A stretch of DNA of 64,000 nucleotides. It comes from Planctomycetota bacterium (GTDB lineage: Bacteria; Planctomycetota; UBA1135; GCA-002686595). The notes below the pieces were generated by a model. It was not told the DNA's origin. It did not search any database and worked only from the letters and a program-made list of their open reading frames with translations. Below are positions 9,001-16,254 of the stretch, piece after piece; the stretch's first letter is position 1, and each line of letters starts with the position of its first letter. A program made the position numbers and the translations under genes. The stretch lies in the NCBI GenBank assembly GCA_016709875.1, contig JADJLZ010000002.1:434001-498000 (forward strand). The letters are read 5' to 3'.

Positions 9001-9214
9001 GCTTCCGCTCGCGCTCGGCACCGGGCCGGGCGCGGAGGAGCGCCGTGCGGTGGCGGTGGTCGTGATCGGTGGGCAGACGCTCTCGCTGCTGCTCACGCTG
9101 CTCGTGACGCCGGTCGCCTACAGCTGGCTCGACGACTTCGGACGGCTCTTCCCTCGCAGGCCGGAACAGGCTCAGCCGCGCATGTCGCAGGATTCGCCGG
9201 TTTCGCCGAGCTGA
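6026..9214 (+). CDS. RND (AcrB/MdtB-type) efflux pump, inner-membrane component
   Basis: This is a 1062-residue proton-driven transporter of the AcrB/MexF superfamily. It begins with the standard RRPVFATMLIATLVVIGI helix and SVDVPTVSVRTVLPGAS. It has the two large periplasmic loops and two six-helix halves. Helix 4 carries MLALVLMVGIVIDDAIVVLE, with the paired aspartates of the proton relay. The second half contains YSALGILVLFGVVKKNAILQ. The GTG start at 6026 is fixed by a strong AAGGAGGAG at 6011-6019, which overlaps the adaptor stop codon. Its 3' end overlaps the convergent gene at 9172-9534 by 43 bases. The efflux substrate cannot be read from the sequence. Confidence 0.94.
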   Translation: MRRLVETFIRRPVFATMLIATLVVIGIASFLHLRVDRFPSVDVPTVSVRTVLPGASIEEVETLVSQRIEEAVNTVEGIDQLRSISGPGSSFVMITFELNRDIEAAAQDVRERVASVLRDLPPEAEPPIIGKFDNDQTPVLTYALSADRPLRELTEIADKLVRPQLERSAGVGEVRIVGGVNRAINVWVDAQRLHAYGLSLSAVRQALVRQNAEIPGGNVTDAQHESVLRTMGRISDPRDFSEVVVATVDGQPVRVRDIGRAEDGTKEIRSTARLDGVPCVTLEVRRQSGSNTIEVIDGVQSKLDALRPELPADLRVEVIRDQSLYIRAALQEIETHLVLGSILASLVVFFFMRSWRSTLIAAVAIPCSTIASFGVMDALGFTLNSVTMLALVLMVGIVIDDAIVVLENIYRFAEEKGLSAFDAAREGTAEIALAVMATTLSLAVIFVPVSFMSSVSGRFLYQFGITSAAAVIVSMIVSFTLTPTMSARLLRLRPRSQGAAQPASRSGFYGHIERTYMAVLRVAMRWRAAVALLALATIASSVPLYSRVKQEYTPTDVDESEFEVNINGPEGASVFSMDEAMVQVEELTRSTPGVRLVLATTGGRFLGQVASGSLYVRTVPHEERVFSIPRFLRELLHGTPGKALEGNYSQRDVMLALRKRLAALPDLRCSVRNAPSFNIGGGSFEIDFSILGPELVPLAQYGEELKRRAQELGGIVDTDTTLRLNTPELRAAIDRERAADLDVDVQDIATALRIAVGGEERVSRFRDRQMDEEYDVQLRLEARERSSAGRIGDLFVPARDGRLVRLDNVAHLENATSAARIDRLDRQRQVSLRASVAPGYALADRLDALRGAVAQMNLPAAYTTRVSGRGRELERTFKEFLWAFLLSVVLMYIILASQFESLVHPFTILLSLPLSIPFALWSLNVSGNTLNLYSALGILVLFGVVKKNAILQIDHTNQLREQGIERLEAILRANRDRLRPILMTTLTLVAGMLPLALGTGPGAEERRAVAVVVIGGQTLSLLLTLLVTPVAYSWLDDFGRLFPRRPEQAQPRMSQDSPVSPS

Positions 9215-9534
9215 ACCGCGACGTCCAGGGAATCGCGCACGCTGCGCGCCTGCGCGAGCTGCACGGCGACGAGCCGTTGCTCGCGGCGCACGGCATCCTC
9301 GACCATGGCGTGCAGGCTGGCGAGGCGGCGCAGCTGCTTGCGACCGAGCTCGCGGTCCTCGTCAGGGGCCTCGTTCAGGCGCTGCACTTCACGTCGCAGG
9401 CCGCTGGCGCATCGGCCGCATTCCGCGACGAGACCCTGGAAGCCCTCGCTGGCGACATCGACCGTACCCACCTGCGCGAGCAGCCGCGTGAGCTGCTCAG
9501 CGTAGTGCTCGAGTCCTTCGTTGGTTCTTCCCAT
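9172..9534 (-). CDS. Small helical protein in the fliT position
   Basis: This 120-residue protein directly follows fliS (7-base gap) in the order fliD-fliS-x, where many bacteria carry fliT or another export chaperone. It is hydrophilic and predicted all-helical from its heptad-like Leu/Ala/Glu/Arg content (GLEHYAEQLTRLLAQ, LRREVQRLNEAPDED). That is compatible with a FliT/FlgN-type chaperone, but no diagnostic motif is visible. A short C-terminal tail includes two cysteines in total (one in ECGRCAS, one near the end). The ATG at 9534 lies just beyond the fliS stop. Its 3' end overlaps the RND pump gene tail-to-tail by 43 bases, so the last 14 codons are constrained on both strands. Function is inferred from position only. 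Confidence 0.65.
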   Translation of the reverse strand: MGRTNEGLEHYAEQLTRLLAQVGTVDVASEGFQGLVAECGRCASGLRREVQRLNEAPDEDRELGRKQLRRLASLHAMVEDAVRREQRLVAVQLAQARSVRDSLDVAVQLGETGESCDMRG

Positions 9535-9541
9535 CGAGCGC

Positions 9542-9928
9542 TCAGTGCGAGTCCGAGGTCTGGAGCTCGACGTGGCGCCAACCCTCGAGCAGCGTCGAGA
9601 GCGAGCGGTGCGCGTGGGCCAGCGGCTGGATGTCGCGCCGAACGAGCGCCTGCGAGAGCTCGAACTGCACGAACTCGTAGACGCGCTCGAGGCCGTCGGC
9701 GATCTCCGGTGCAGGGCCCGGCTCGAGCGCGATGCGCAGCTCGGCCACGATCTCGTTCGCCTTGCCGACCCAGTGGTTGAAGGCCACGCGTTCGCGCACG
9801 GGATGGAAGGAGGCGGCGCGGTCGATCGCGCGCAACGCACCCTCGTAGAGCATGCGTACGATCTTGACCGGCGGCGCGTTCTCGATCGAGGACTGCAGAT
9901 AGGCCTTGGCGGCAGAGTTGGGGTTCAT
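9542..9928 (-). CDS. fliS: Flagellin export chaperone FliS
   Basis: FliS is a cytoplasmic four-helix chaperone that keeps flagellin monomeric before export. The 128-residue product has the typical start (MNPNSAAKAYLQSSI) and the conserved KIVRMLYEGALRAIDRA, and ends with a divergent tail. Two ATGs are possible: 9934, which overlaps the fliD stop, and 9928. The second has GGAGG exactly 6 bases upstream and gives the canonical MNPN start, so it is preferred. It lies between fliD and a fliT-position gene on the same strand, next to both flagellins, and is presumably co-transcribed with fliD. Confidence 0.94.
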   Translation of the reverse strand: MNPNSAAKAYLQSSIENAPPVKIVRMLYEGALRAIDRAASFHPVRERVAFNHWVGKANEIVAELRIALEPGPAPEIADGLERVYEFVQFELSQALVRRDIQPLAHAHRSLSTLLEGWRHVELQTSDSH

Positions 9929-9930
9929 GT

Positions 9931-11442
9931 TCATCCTCCGTTTGAGAATCCAGAGACGCCGGCGGCGAGCGAAGCGCCCTGCGATTGCAGGCCGCTCATC
10001 AGCTGCTCGAGGTTCGCGAACTTGAGCGTCAGGCTCTCCTGGAACTTGTCGACCTGCGTCTGCTTGGCCGCGATGTCCTTGAACAGTTTGGAGATGCTGT
10101 CGTTGTAGGTCTGGGTGCGCGTGTCGAAGATGCCCTTGAAGGTCTTGTTGCCCGGACCCGTGTAGGTGTCGAACATGCGCTGGATCGTCCGGTCGAGCGT
10201 CGCCGCCAGACCGGAGTCCGCCGTGGTGTCGGTGTAGTAGCCGTTCGTGTTCGGCAGCGCGCCACCGTTGTTGAATCCGTCGCTGTCGACGAACAGGTCG
10301 GCGAACTTGTCGAGGTTCGCCGAGATCTTGTCGTCGAGGACCGTCGCGTCGACGAGCAGCTTGCCGTCGCTCTGCGTCTTGATCCCGACCAGCGAGAGCG
10401 TCGAGTAGCCGGCGGTGTCGTTCTGCACCACGGTGGGCGGAACGTTGAAGAGCGCCGTGCGGACCTGCTTGAGAACCTGGTTCAGGATCGGGTCGCCGAA
10501 GAGCAGCCCGCCCGCGCCTTGGTCCTTGGTGTAGTGGTTCTGCGTGTTGACGTAGTCGATCAGGTTGTTGTACGCGGTCACGAAGTCGTTGATCTTCGTC
10601 TTGATCGCACCCGTGTCCGCGGTGACCGAAACGCTCAGCTGCAGGCTGGGATCGGCGGTCTGCGCGGTGATGCTCACGCCCGCGATCACCTCGTTGAATT
10701 CGTTCGTGTCGCGCGTGACGGTCAAGCCGTCGATCACGGCCACGGCGTTGAGCCCGACCGTGATGTTGTTCGTGCTCTGCGCGTTGCCGCTGCCGTCGGG
10801 CCCCGTGCCGTCGATCGTGAGGCCCGCGACGTCACTCACGATGCCCGTGATGCGGTTGTCCTCGCCGCTCGTCTTCGAGGTCAGCACGAGTTGGAAGTTG
10901 GGATTCGCGTCGGTGCCGGCGTTGACCACCGAGGCGCCCACGTCCTCGCCCGCGGCGGAGTTGATCGCCCCCGCGATTTCCTCGAGGCTCGAGTGGCCGG
11001 CCGTGAGCACGACGTCGTAGTTCGTCCCGTTGACCGAGAACGCGACGTGCTGGCCATCGGCGGAGGCGAGGTCCACGGTCTTGTCGGTGACTCCGTCGAA
11101 GGTCCAGCGATCGACCGTGGCGAGCTGGTTGACCGTGACGGTGTGCGTGCCCGGGCTGGCGCTGCCGCTGGCGCTCACCGAGAGGTGGCCGTTGGTGCTG
11201 ACCGAGGTGAAGTAGCTCGCGAAGGAGTCCTTCGTCGAGAGCGCCTTCGCCTTCGTCTGCAGGTCCTTCACCAGGCCCTTGAAGGTGCCCAGAGCCGAGA
11301 GCTTCGACTGAAAGGTCTTCTGCTGACCCTCCATCTGGGTGATCGGCTGGCTCTCGAGCGAGACGAGTTTCTGGATCAGCGAGGCGGTGTCGATTCCACT
11401 CGCGAGTCCGCTGAAGCTGATGCCGTTGGTGTTGAGCGCCAT
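9931..11442 (-). CDS. fliD: Flagellar cap protein FliD
   Basis: FliD (HAP2) caps the growing filament and promotes flagellin folding at the tip. The 503-residue product has the FliD_N signature ISFSGLASGIDTASLIQKLV at residues 7-26, a coiled D0/D1 segment, and a serine/threonine/glycine-rich beta domain. The FliD_C region contains SVTADTGAIKTKINDFVTAY. The C-terminal coil ends in EQLMSGLQSQGAS. The ATG at 11442 has GAGGA about 6 bases upstream and excludes a short in-frame extension. The stop overlaps the first possible fliS ATG by 4 bases. It is separated from the upstream flagellin gene by a strong terminator, so it needs its own promoter in the 11443-11570 gap. Confidence 0.95.
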   Translation of the reverse strand: MALNTNGISFSGLASGIDTASLIQKLVSLESQPITQMEGQQKTFQSKLSALGTFKGLVKDLQTKAKALSTKDSFASYFTSVSTNGHLSVSASGSASPGTHTVTVNQLATVDRWTFDGVTDKTVDLASADGQHVAFSVNGTNYDVVLTAGHSSLEEIAGAINSAAGEDVGASVVNAGTDANPNFQLVLTSKTSGEDNRITGIVSDVAGLTIDGTGPDGSGNAQSTNNITVGLNAVAVIDGLTVTRDTNEFNEVIAGVSITAQTADPSLQLSVSVTADTGAIKTKINDFVTAYNNLIDYVNTQNHYTKDQGAGGLLFGDPILNQVLKQVRTALFNVPPTVVQNDTAGYSTLSLVGIKTQSDGKLLVDATVLDDKISANLDKFADLFVDSDGFNNGGALPNTNGYYTDTTADSGLAATLDRTIQRMFDTYTGPGNKTFKGIFDTRTQTYNDSISKLFKDIAAKQTQVDKFQESLTLKFANLEQLMSGLQSQGASLAAGVSGFSNGG

Positions 11443-11570
11443 GTTCGGTCCTCGTGCAGCCCTGCCTGCCGGCACGACCTGCGCCTGTTATCGGTACACC
11501 CTGCCGGGGGGGTTAGCTCCAAGCGGCTGCGCGGGCGGAGTCTCGTGCGCGTCGGAACTTCCTTCCCGGT

Positions 11571-11604
11571 GAAAAACGAAAGGGGCTCCGCCAAGCGGAG
11601 CCCC
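11571..11604 (-). terminator. Rho-independent terminator after flagellin 1
   Basis: On the minus strand, about 60 bases past the flagellin stop, GGGGCTCCGC, a three-base loop and GCGGAGCCCC form a perfect 10-base-pair stem (11582-11604). It is followed by a T-rich run (TTTCGTTTTTC). This is a textbook intrinsic terminator reading leftwards, and it separates the flagellin transcript from fliD. Confidence 0.9.
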
Positions 11605-11623
11605 CTCGCGGAAAGAGCGGTGG

Positions 11624-11654
11624 CCCGCGGGCCGGCTCAGGCCCGGCCCGCGGG
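11624..11654 (-). terminator. Second, 12-bp hairpin directly upstream of the terminator
   Basis: The arms 11624-11635 (CCCGCGGGCCGG) and 11643-11654 are exact inverse complements with a 7-base loop. The hairpin begins 9 bases after the flagellin 1 stop codon and has no T tract. It could stabilise the flagellin mRNA 3' end or act with the following terminator. Confidence 0.6.
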
Positions 11655-11662
11655 GCGGTGCA

Positions 11663-12481
11663 TCACTGCAGCAGCTTGAGAGCCAGCTGCGGCTGCACGT
11701 TCGCCTGAGCCAGGACCGACGTCGCGGCCTGCTGCAGGATCGAGTTGCGGGTCAGGTCGGCCGTTTCCTTCGCCACGTCGACGTCGCGGATGCGGCTTTC
11801 GGCGGCCGAGAGGTTCTCGGACGCGCTCTGGATCGACGCATACGCGCTCGAGAGGCGGTTCTGGGCAGCGCCCAGGTCGCCACGGGCGGTCGACACGGTG
11901 TTGATCGCGTCGTCGATCACCTGGAGCGCGGTGTTCGCGCCCGAGGAGGTGGAGACGTCCACCGTCGCAGAGAAGAGCTGAGAGCTCGTCGTATTCTGCA
12001 GGCCGACGTCGATCGTCTCGTTGGCGTTGATGCCGACCTGGATCGCGGCCGTCGTGGCCGACCCGTCGAGCAGGTTCACGCCGTTGAAGCTCGTCGAGCC
12101 GGCGATGCGGTCGAGCTCGGCGACCAGCGCCGTGCTTTCCGTGGCGATGGTAGCGCGGTCGGTCGTCGACAGCGTGCCGTTGGTGGACTGGACTGCCAGT
12201 TCACGCATGCGGCCGAGGATGTTGCTCGCTTCGCTCAGAGCGCCTTCGGCGGTCTGCACGAGAGAGATGCCATCCTGGGCGTTGCGGCCCGCGGCCTGGA
12301 ACGAACGAATCTGCGAGCGCATGCGCTCGCTGATACCCAGACCGGCGGCATCATCCGCGGCCGTGGCGATTCGCAAGCCCGAAGAGAGCCTGGAATAGTT
12401 GCCCTGCAGACGCATGGTAACCGAGCTGAGGTTACGCTGCGCCGTCAGGGACGCGATGTTGGTGTTTACACGAAGTCCCAT
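11663..12481 (-). CDS. fliC: Flagellin 1
   Basis: This is a secreted filament subunit, 272 residues. The N-terminal D0/D1 region begins MGLRVNTNIASLTAQRNL, and contains SRLSSGLRIATAADDAAGL and FQAAGRNAQDGISLVQTAEG. The C-terminal D1/D0 region has SAAESRIRDVDVAKE and ends ANVQPQLALKLLQ. The hypervariable D2/D3 domains are absent, giving a minimal flagellin with only a short central linker. The ATG at 12481 fits the universal flagellin start and has AAGGA upstream. A close paralogue of the same length lies immediately upstream on the same strand, so tandem duplication is likely. A strong terminator follows, consistent with a high-abundance mono-genic transcript. Confidence 0.96.
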   Translation of the reverse strand: MGLRVNTNIASLTAQRNLSSVTMRLQGNYSRLSSGLRIATAADDAAGLGISERMRSQIRSFQAAGRNAQDGISLVQTAEGALSEASNILGRMRELAVQSTNGTLSTTDRATIATESTALVAELDRIAGSTSFNGVNLLDGSATTAAIQVGINANETIDVGLQNTTSSQLFSATVDVSTSSGANTALQVIDDAINTVSTARGDLGAAQNRLSSAYASIQSASENLSAAESRIRDVDVAKETADLTRNSILQQAATSVLAQANVQPQLALKLLQ

Positions 12482-12954
12482 TGTTACGTTCCTTGGAAAA
12501 GGATCCTGTTGGTACCGCACACGTGACGGACATCGAGGCGCCGGACTCCTACCCCTTGGTGGACCACAGGCCGCACCCTTGCTCGCGTGATGGCACGTCG
12601 ACGCGAGCGAGGATGAGTGTGCACGGCCTGCAATCCGCCCACCGGCACCTGGATGGACGAACCCGGCGCCGTGCGCGCGAAGAATCGCGCGTTACGGCAC
12701 CGGCCGCGGAGCCGCGGCGATCGACCTGGGCACGCAGGGATCGCCGCGGACGCGGAAACACCCGCAGAGGCGCGTCGCTGAGGCAGTACGCGCGCCGTTC
12801 CGCGGGTTGATCTATTGAGTTGTAGAGAGAGCGCTGTTCGCTTCGACCGGCCTGGCGTGCCCTGGATCGCTGTCTTTTCGAGGCTTGAATCGGGAGGACC
12901 GCCTTGCGACGGCCCTCCCCCTCAGCGATCGGCACTAGAGGCCGAGTTCTCCGT
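12482..12954. other. Intergenic region between the two flagellin genes
   Basis: This 473-base stretch has no convincing gene. It contains a hairpin at its right end (12892-12919) and a locally AT-richer patch at about 12808-12840, which could be part of a promoter for flagellin 1 with a long leader. I searched by eye for sigma-28 and sigma-54 type boxes and found no clear match. Confidence 0.5.
12892..12919 (-). terminator. Hairpin after flagellin 2
   Basis: The arms 12892-12900 (GGGAGGACC) and 12911-12919 (GGCCCTCCC) pair over 9 positions with one G-T wobble and a 10-base loop. It lies 35 bases downstream of the flagellin 2 stop. There is no strong T tract, so termination may be Rho-dependent or the hairpin may protect the mRNA. 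Confidence 0.55.
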
Positions 12955-13773
12955 TTACTGGAGCAGCTTCAAAGCGATCTGGGGCTGGACGTTCGCCTGC
13001 TGGAGGACCGAGACGGCAGCCTGTTGCATGATGGAGTTGCGAGTGAGGTCCGCGGTTTCCTTGGCCACGTCCACGTCGCGGATGCGGCTTTCAGCTGCGG
13101 AAAGGTTCTCACCTGCATTGGCGATGCTCATGACCGCGCTTTGCAGGCGATTCTGTGCTGCACCCAGGTTGCCTCGACTGGTGTTCACCAGGTCGATGGC
13201 ATCGTCGACCAGCTGCAGCGCGGAGTTGGCCGCGCTGACGGTGGAGACGTCGATGACGTCCACGCCGAGCGAGTTGGTCGAGGTGTTCTGGAGCGAGATG
13301 TCGATGGTCTCGTTGGCGTTGATGCCGACCTGGATGCTGGCCGTGGTCGCGGAGCCGTCGAGCAGGTTGATCCCGTTGAACTCGCTCGAGGACGAGATTC
13401 GGTCGAGTTCGGAGACGAGCTGCGTGACTTCCGACCCGATGGTCGTGCGGTCAGTCGTGCTCAAGGTCCCGTTCGCGGACTGGATCGCCAGTTCACGCAT
13501 GCGGGAAAGGATGTTGCTCACCTCGTTCAGGGCGCCTTCGGCGGTCTGCACGAGAGAGATGCCGTCCTGGGCGTTGCGCCCAGCCGCGGCATAGGAACGG
13601 ATCTGAGAACGCATGCGTTCCGAGATCGCGAGGCCGGCAGCGTCGTCCGCCGCGGTCGCGATTCGGAGCCCCGACGAAAGTCGGGCATAGTTTCCCTGCA
13701 GGCGGGTACTGACCCCTGACAGGTTGCGCTGCGCGGTGAGCGAAGCGATGTTGGTGTTGACTCGAAGGCCCAT
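12955..13773 (-). CDS. fliC: Flagellin 2
   Basis: This second filament subunit has 272 residues, exactly the length of its neighbour. It shares the same MGLRVNTNIASLTAQRNL start, SSGLRIATAADDAAGL block, NAQDGISLVQTAEGALNE block and QANVQPQIALKLLQ end. Differences concentrate in the short centre (for example STNSLGVDVIDVSTVSAANS) and at scattered helix positions. The leader has ACAGGAG before the ATG at 13773. It is transcribed divergently from the NtrC-type activator gene, which could control it. Together the two flagellins would give a mixed or switchable filament; which one is major cannot be decided here. Confidence 0.96.
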   Translation of the reverse strand: MGLRVNTNIASLTAQRNLSGVSTRLQGNYARLSSGLRIATAADDAAGLAISERMRSQIRSYAAAGRNAQDGISLVQTAEGALNEVSNILSRMRELAIQSANGTLSTTDRTTIGSEVTQLVSELDRISSSSEFNGINLLDGSATTASIQVGINANETIDISLQNTSTNSLGVDVIDVSTVSAANSALQLVDDAIDLVNTSRGNLGAAQNRLQSAVMSIANAGENLSAAESRIRDVDVAKETADLTRNSIMQQAAVSVLQQANVQPQIALKLLQ

Positions 13774-13928
13774 GAAGGCTCCTGTGTTCCCGGTCTCTAG
13801 TTGGATTCGCTGATTGAGGTGATTCGGGCCCCGGTAAAGCTCGAACCGTGGGTGTTCTCGGTGCTGCACGGGAGCGCATGAGCAGCTGCCCAGGAATTCC
13901 GCGTGATGGCTTCCCCTCCCGCTGCGCA

Positions 13929-13947
13929 CCGGGAAATGCCTTCCCGG
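13929..13947. promoter_or_regulatory. Inverted repeat in the divergent flagellin / activator promoter region
   Basis: CCGGGAA and TTCCCGG are separated by 5 bases, in the 224-base gap between divergent flagellin 2 and the NtrC-type activator. It is the only obvious symmetrical element in this gap and could be an operator. No sigma-54 -24/-12 box was recognised nearby. Confidence 0.35.
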
Positions 13948-13997
13948 CGAGGTTCTCTCTTCCCTAGGCGCTCGGCCTCGGCTGGAATGAAGCGCAC

Positions 13998-15341
13998 ATG
14001 GCCTGCTTGCTGGTAGTCGACGACGACGAGGGGGCGCGCTCCGCGATCGCCGCGCTGTGCCGTGCCCTGGGGCACGAGACCTGGGAGGCCCCGGGCGCGG
14101 AGCCTGGGTTCGTCTCCGCGCGCGAGCACGCGCCCGAGGTCGTGCTGCTCGACCTCTACATGCCCGACCGCGACGGGCTCTCCGCGCTGCCCGACTTCCT
14201 GGCGCTCCCCGGCGCACCCTGCGTGCTGATGTTGACCGGCATGGCCGACGTGCCGACCGCCGTGGCCGCCATGCGCGCGGGCGCGAGCGACTTCCTGCAG
14301 AAGCCGATCCACCTCGACGCGCTGGAGCAGGCGCTCGACCGCGTGCTCCAGAACCGCGCCGTGCGGCTCGAGCGCGACCGCCTGCGCGGCGAGCTCGCGC
14401 GTCTGCGCTCGGGTCCGATCCTGGGCGAGTCGCGCGCGATCCGCCTCGTGCTCGAGTCCGTCGAGCGCGTCGCCGGCACCCCGCGCACCACCGTCCTCAT
14501 CACCGGCGAGTCCGGCGTCGGCAAGGAACTCGTCGCGCGCGCCGTGCACGAGCAGTCCGCGCGCGCCGAGAAGCCCTTCGTCGCGCTCAACTGCGCGGCG
14601 CTCGCCGAGGGCATGCTCGAAGCCGAGCTCTTCGGCTACGAGGGCGGCGCCTTCACCGGCGCGCTGCCCAAAGGCCGCGAAGGCCTGGTCGCCGCCGCCG
14701 AGGGAGGCTCGCTCTTCCTCGACGAGATCGGCGAGCTGCCGCTGGAGCTGCAGGCCAAGCTCCTGCGCGTCCTGCAGGAGCGCACCTTCCGCCGCGTCGG
14801 CGCTCAGACCGACCGCCGCATGGACGTGCGCATCCTGGCCTCCACCAACCGCGACCTGTCCGCCATGGTCGCCGAAGGCCGCTTCCGCGAAGACCTCTTC
14901 TACCGCCTCAACGTGATGTCCATCCGCGTGCCGCCTCTGCGCGAACGCCCCGAGGACATCCCCGTGCTGGCCGCGCACTTCCTGGCCCAGTTCCGCACCG
15001 AGTTCGCCCGCGGCCCCGTGGCCCTCGCCGAGGAGACGCGCCGCAAGCTCCTCTCCTGGCCCTGGCCCGGCAACATCCGCGAGCTCCGCAACGCCCTCGA
15101 ACGCGCCGTCCTCCTCTCCGAGGGAGCGCAGATCCAGCCCGAACACCTCTTTCCCGACGCCCCGCCGACGCCCCGCCGGCCCAGTGCCGCCTCGAGCGAG
15201 CGCTCGTTGAGAGGGATGGAGCGCAGCTTGATCGAGCAGGTCCTCGCCGAGACAGGCGGGAACCGCAGCGAGGCGGCGCGCGTGCTCGGAGTCAACCGGG
15301 CGACGCTCTACAACAAGCTCAAGTCCTACGGACTGTCTTGA
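13998..15341 (+). CDS. NtrC-family sigma-54 activator with receiver domain
   Basis: This 447-residue transcription activator of the bacterial enhancer-binding type has three parts. An N-terminal receiver has its acceptor aspartate at 52 (VVLLDLYMPDRDG). The central AAA+ domain has Walker A GESGVGKE (about 170-177), the sigma-54-contacting GAFTGA loop intact at 217-222, and Walker B LFLDEIGE (about 239-246). A C-terminal Fis-type helix-turn-helix is seen in NRSEAARVLGVNRATLYNKL. It heads the plus-strand motility block and is divergent from flagellin 2, so control of late flagellar genes is plausible. It resembles FlrC/FleR or AtoC types; a second such activator lies at 21644. Confidence 0.92.
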   Translation: MACLLVVDDDEGARSAIAALCRALGHETWEAPGAEPGFVSAREHAPEVVLLDLYMPDRDGLSALPDFLALPGAPCVLMLTGMADVPTAVAAMRAGASDFLQKPIHLDALEQALDRVLQNRAVRLERDRLRGELARLRSGPILGESRAIRLVLESVERVAGTPRTTVLITGESGVGKELVARAVHEQSARAEKPFVALNCAALAEGMLEAELFGYEGGAFTGALPKGREGLVAAAEGGSLFLDEIGELPLELQAKLLRVLQERTFRRVGAQTDRRMDVRILASTNRDLSAMVAEGRFREDLFYRLNVMSIRVPPLRERPEDIPVLAAHFLAQFRTEFARGPVALAEETRRKLLSWPWPGNIRELRNALERAVLLSEGAQIQPEHLFPDAPPTPRRPSAASSERSLRGMERSLIEQVLAETGGNRSEAARVLGVNRATLYNKLKSYGLS

Positions 15342-15609
15342 ACCCGGCCGAGCCGGTGCCAGACCCGCGACAGGGCTGACCCTTTCTCACCGCCCCGCGC
15401 GAGCTGCGGGAAGCAGGTGCGCCACCTCTGGGGCTGGAACGCAGCGGTTTCCGCGTCCAGGCGGGGGTCGGAAGCCCTGACCGGGAAGGTCTGCCCCCTC
15501 GGGGAAAAAAGTGCCGGAAACGGGAGCCGGGGTATCAAGCGATCGGGGGGGTCGTGACGACAAGCGTCTGGAAGCGCTTTCCATCGAGGGAAGCGCGTGC
15601 CGGATCCCC

Positions 15610-16254
15610 ATGACGCACACACAGCACGATCCCCGTGGCCCGAGGCAACGCGCCTCGGATGAGCTCGTTCCCGAGGTGGCGCGTGAACTCGCGAGCGCGC
15701 TCGCCTCGTTGAGGGCCGCGCTCGAGGGGCTTGCGCGAGACTTCGAGGAGGGGGATCCGCGGCTGGAGCGCATGCAGCGCGCGGTCGGGCAGACCTTGCC
15801 CATCGCACGGCAGGTAGAGGCGCTCGCGGATTGCACGGCGAGCACGCCGCTGCAGGAGATGACCTGCTCGATGCGCGAGATCGCGGTCGCGGTGCGTGCG
15901 GCCCTCGGCGGTACGGGCTCCGGGCGGCTGATCCTGGCGCTCGAGGATGCGCTCGCGCGCTTCCGCGTCGACGGACCGCTGCTCGTGCGCGCGCTGGTGC
16001 TTCTGGGCGAGGAACTCGGTGAAGAGGAGGGCGGCCACGTTCTCCTGCGCACGCGCCTGGAGCGCGGCGAACCGAGCTTCAGCTTGAGCTGGCCTTGCGC
16101 TCGCGAGAAGCACGAGCGGCTCTCGCTCTCGCGCCGGCTCCTGGGTCACGAAGCGCGGCGCCTGGGTGCGCGTTTCGAAGAGGGTTTCGAGGGCGGATGC
16201 GCACGCGTCGAGCTGCACTTCCCGGCCGCGACGCGCGAGGAGGTGGCTCGATGA
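15610..16254 (+). CDS. Degenerate histidine-kinase-like protein
   Basis: This 214-residue protein has no recognisable catalytic motif, but its layout resembles the dimerisation plus ATPase part of a small sensor kinase. An amphipathic helical pair spans about 18-90 (LVPEVARELASALASLRAAL and MQRAVGQTLPIARQVEALAD). A segment resembling the strand before the N box follows (FRVDGPLLVRALVLLGEELG). It ends LGARFEEGFEGGCARVELHF, close to the usual GG...G-rich finish of HATPase domains. The N-box asparagine, the acceptor histidine and the G boxes are absent, so it should not bind ATP. The ATG at 15610 is chosen over an in-frame start at 15511 because the extension is unlike the rest. It is coupled by ATGA to the next gene. 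Role unknown; a scaffold or pseudokinase is my inference. Confidence 0.6.
   Translation: MTHTQHDPRGPRQRASDELVPEVARELASALASLRAALEGLARDFEEGDPRLERMQRAVGQTLPIARQVEALADCTASTPLQEMTCSMREIAVAVRAALGGTGSGRLILALEDALARFRVDGPLLVRALVLLGEELGEEEGGHVLLRTRLERGEPSFSLSWPCAREKHERLSLSRRLLGHEARRLGARFEEGFEGGCARVELHFPAATREEVAR

Noticed and set aside
13774..13997. Sigma-54 promoter for flagellin 2
   Set aside because: Sequences such as TGGGCAGCTGCTCATGC resemble a -24/-12 element loosely, but the GG and GC spacing is off by one and TTGC is missing.
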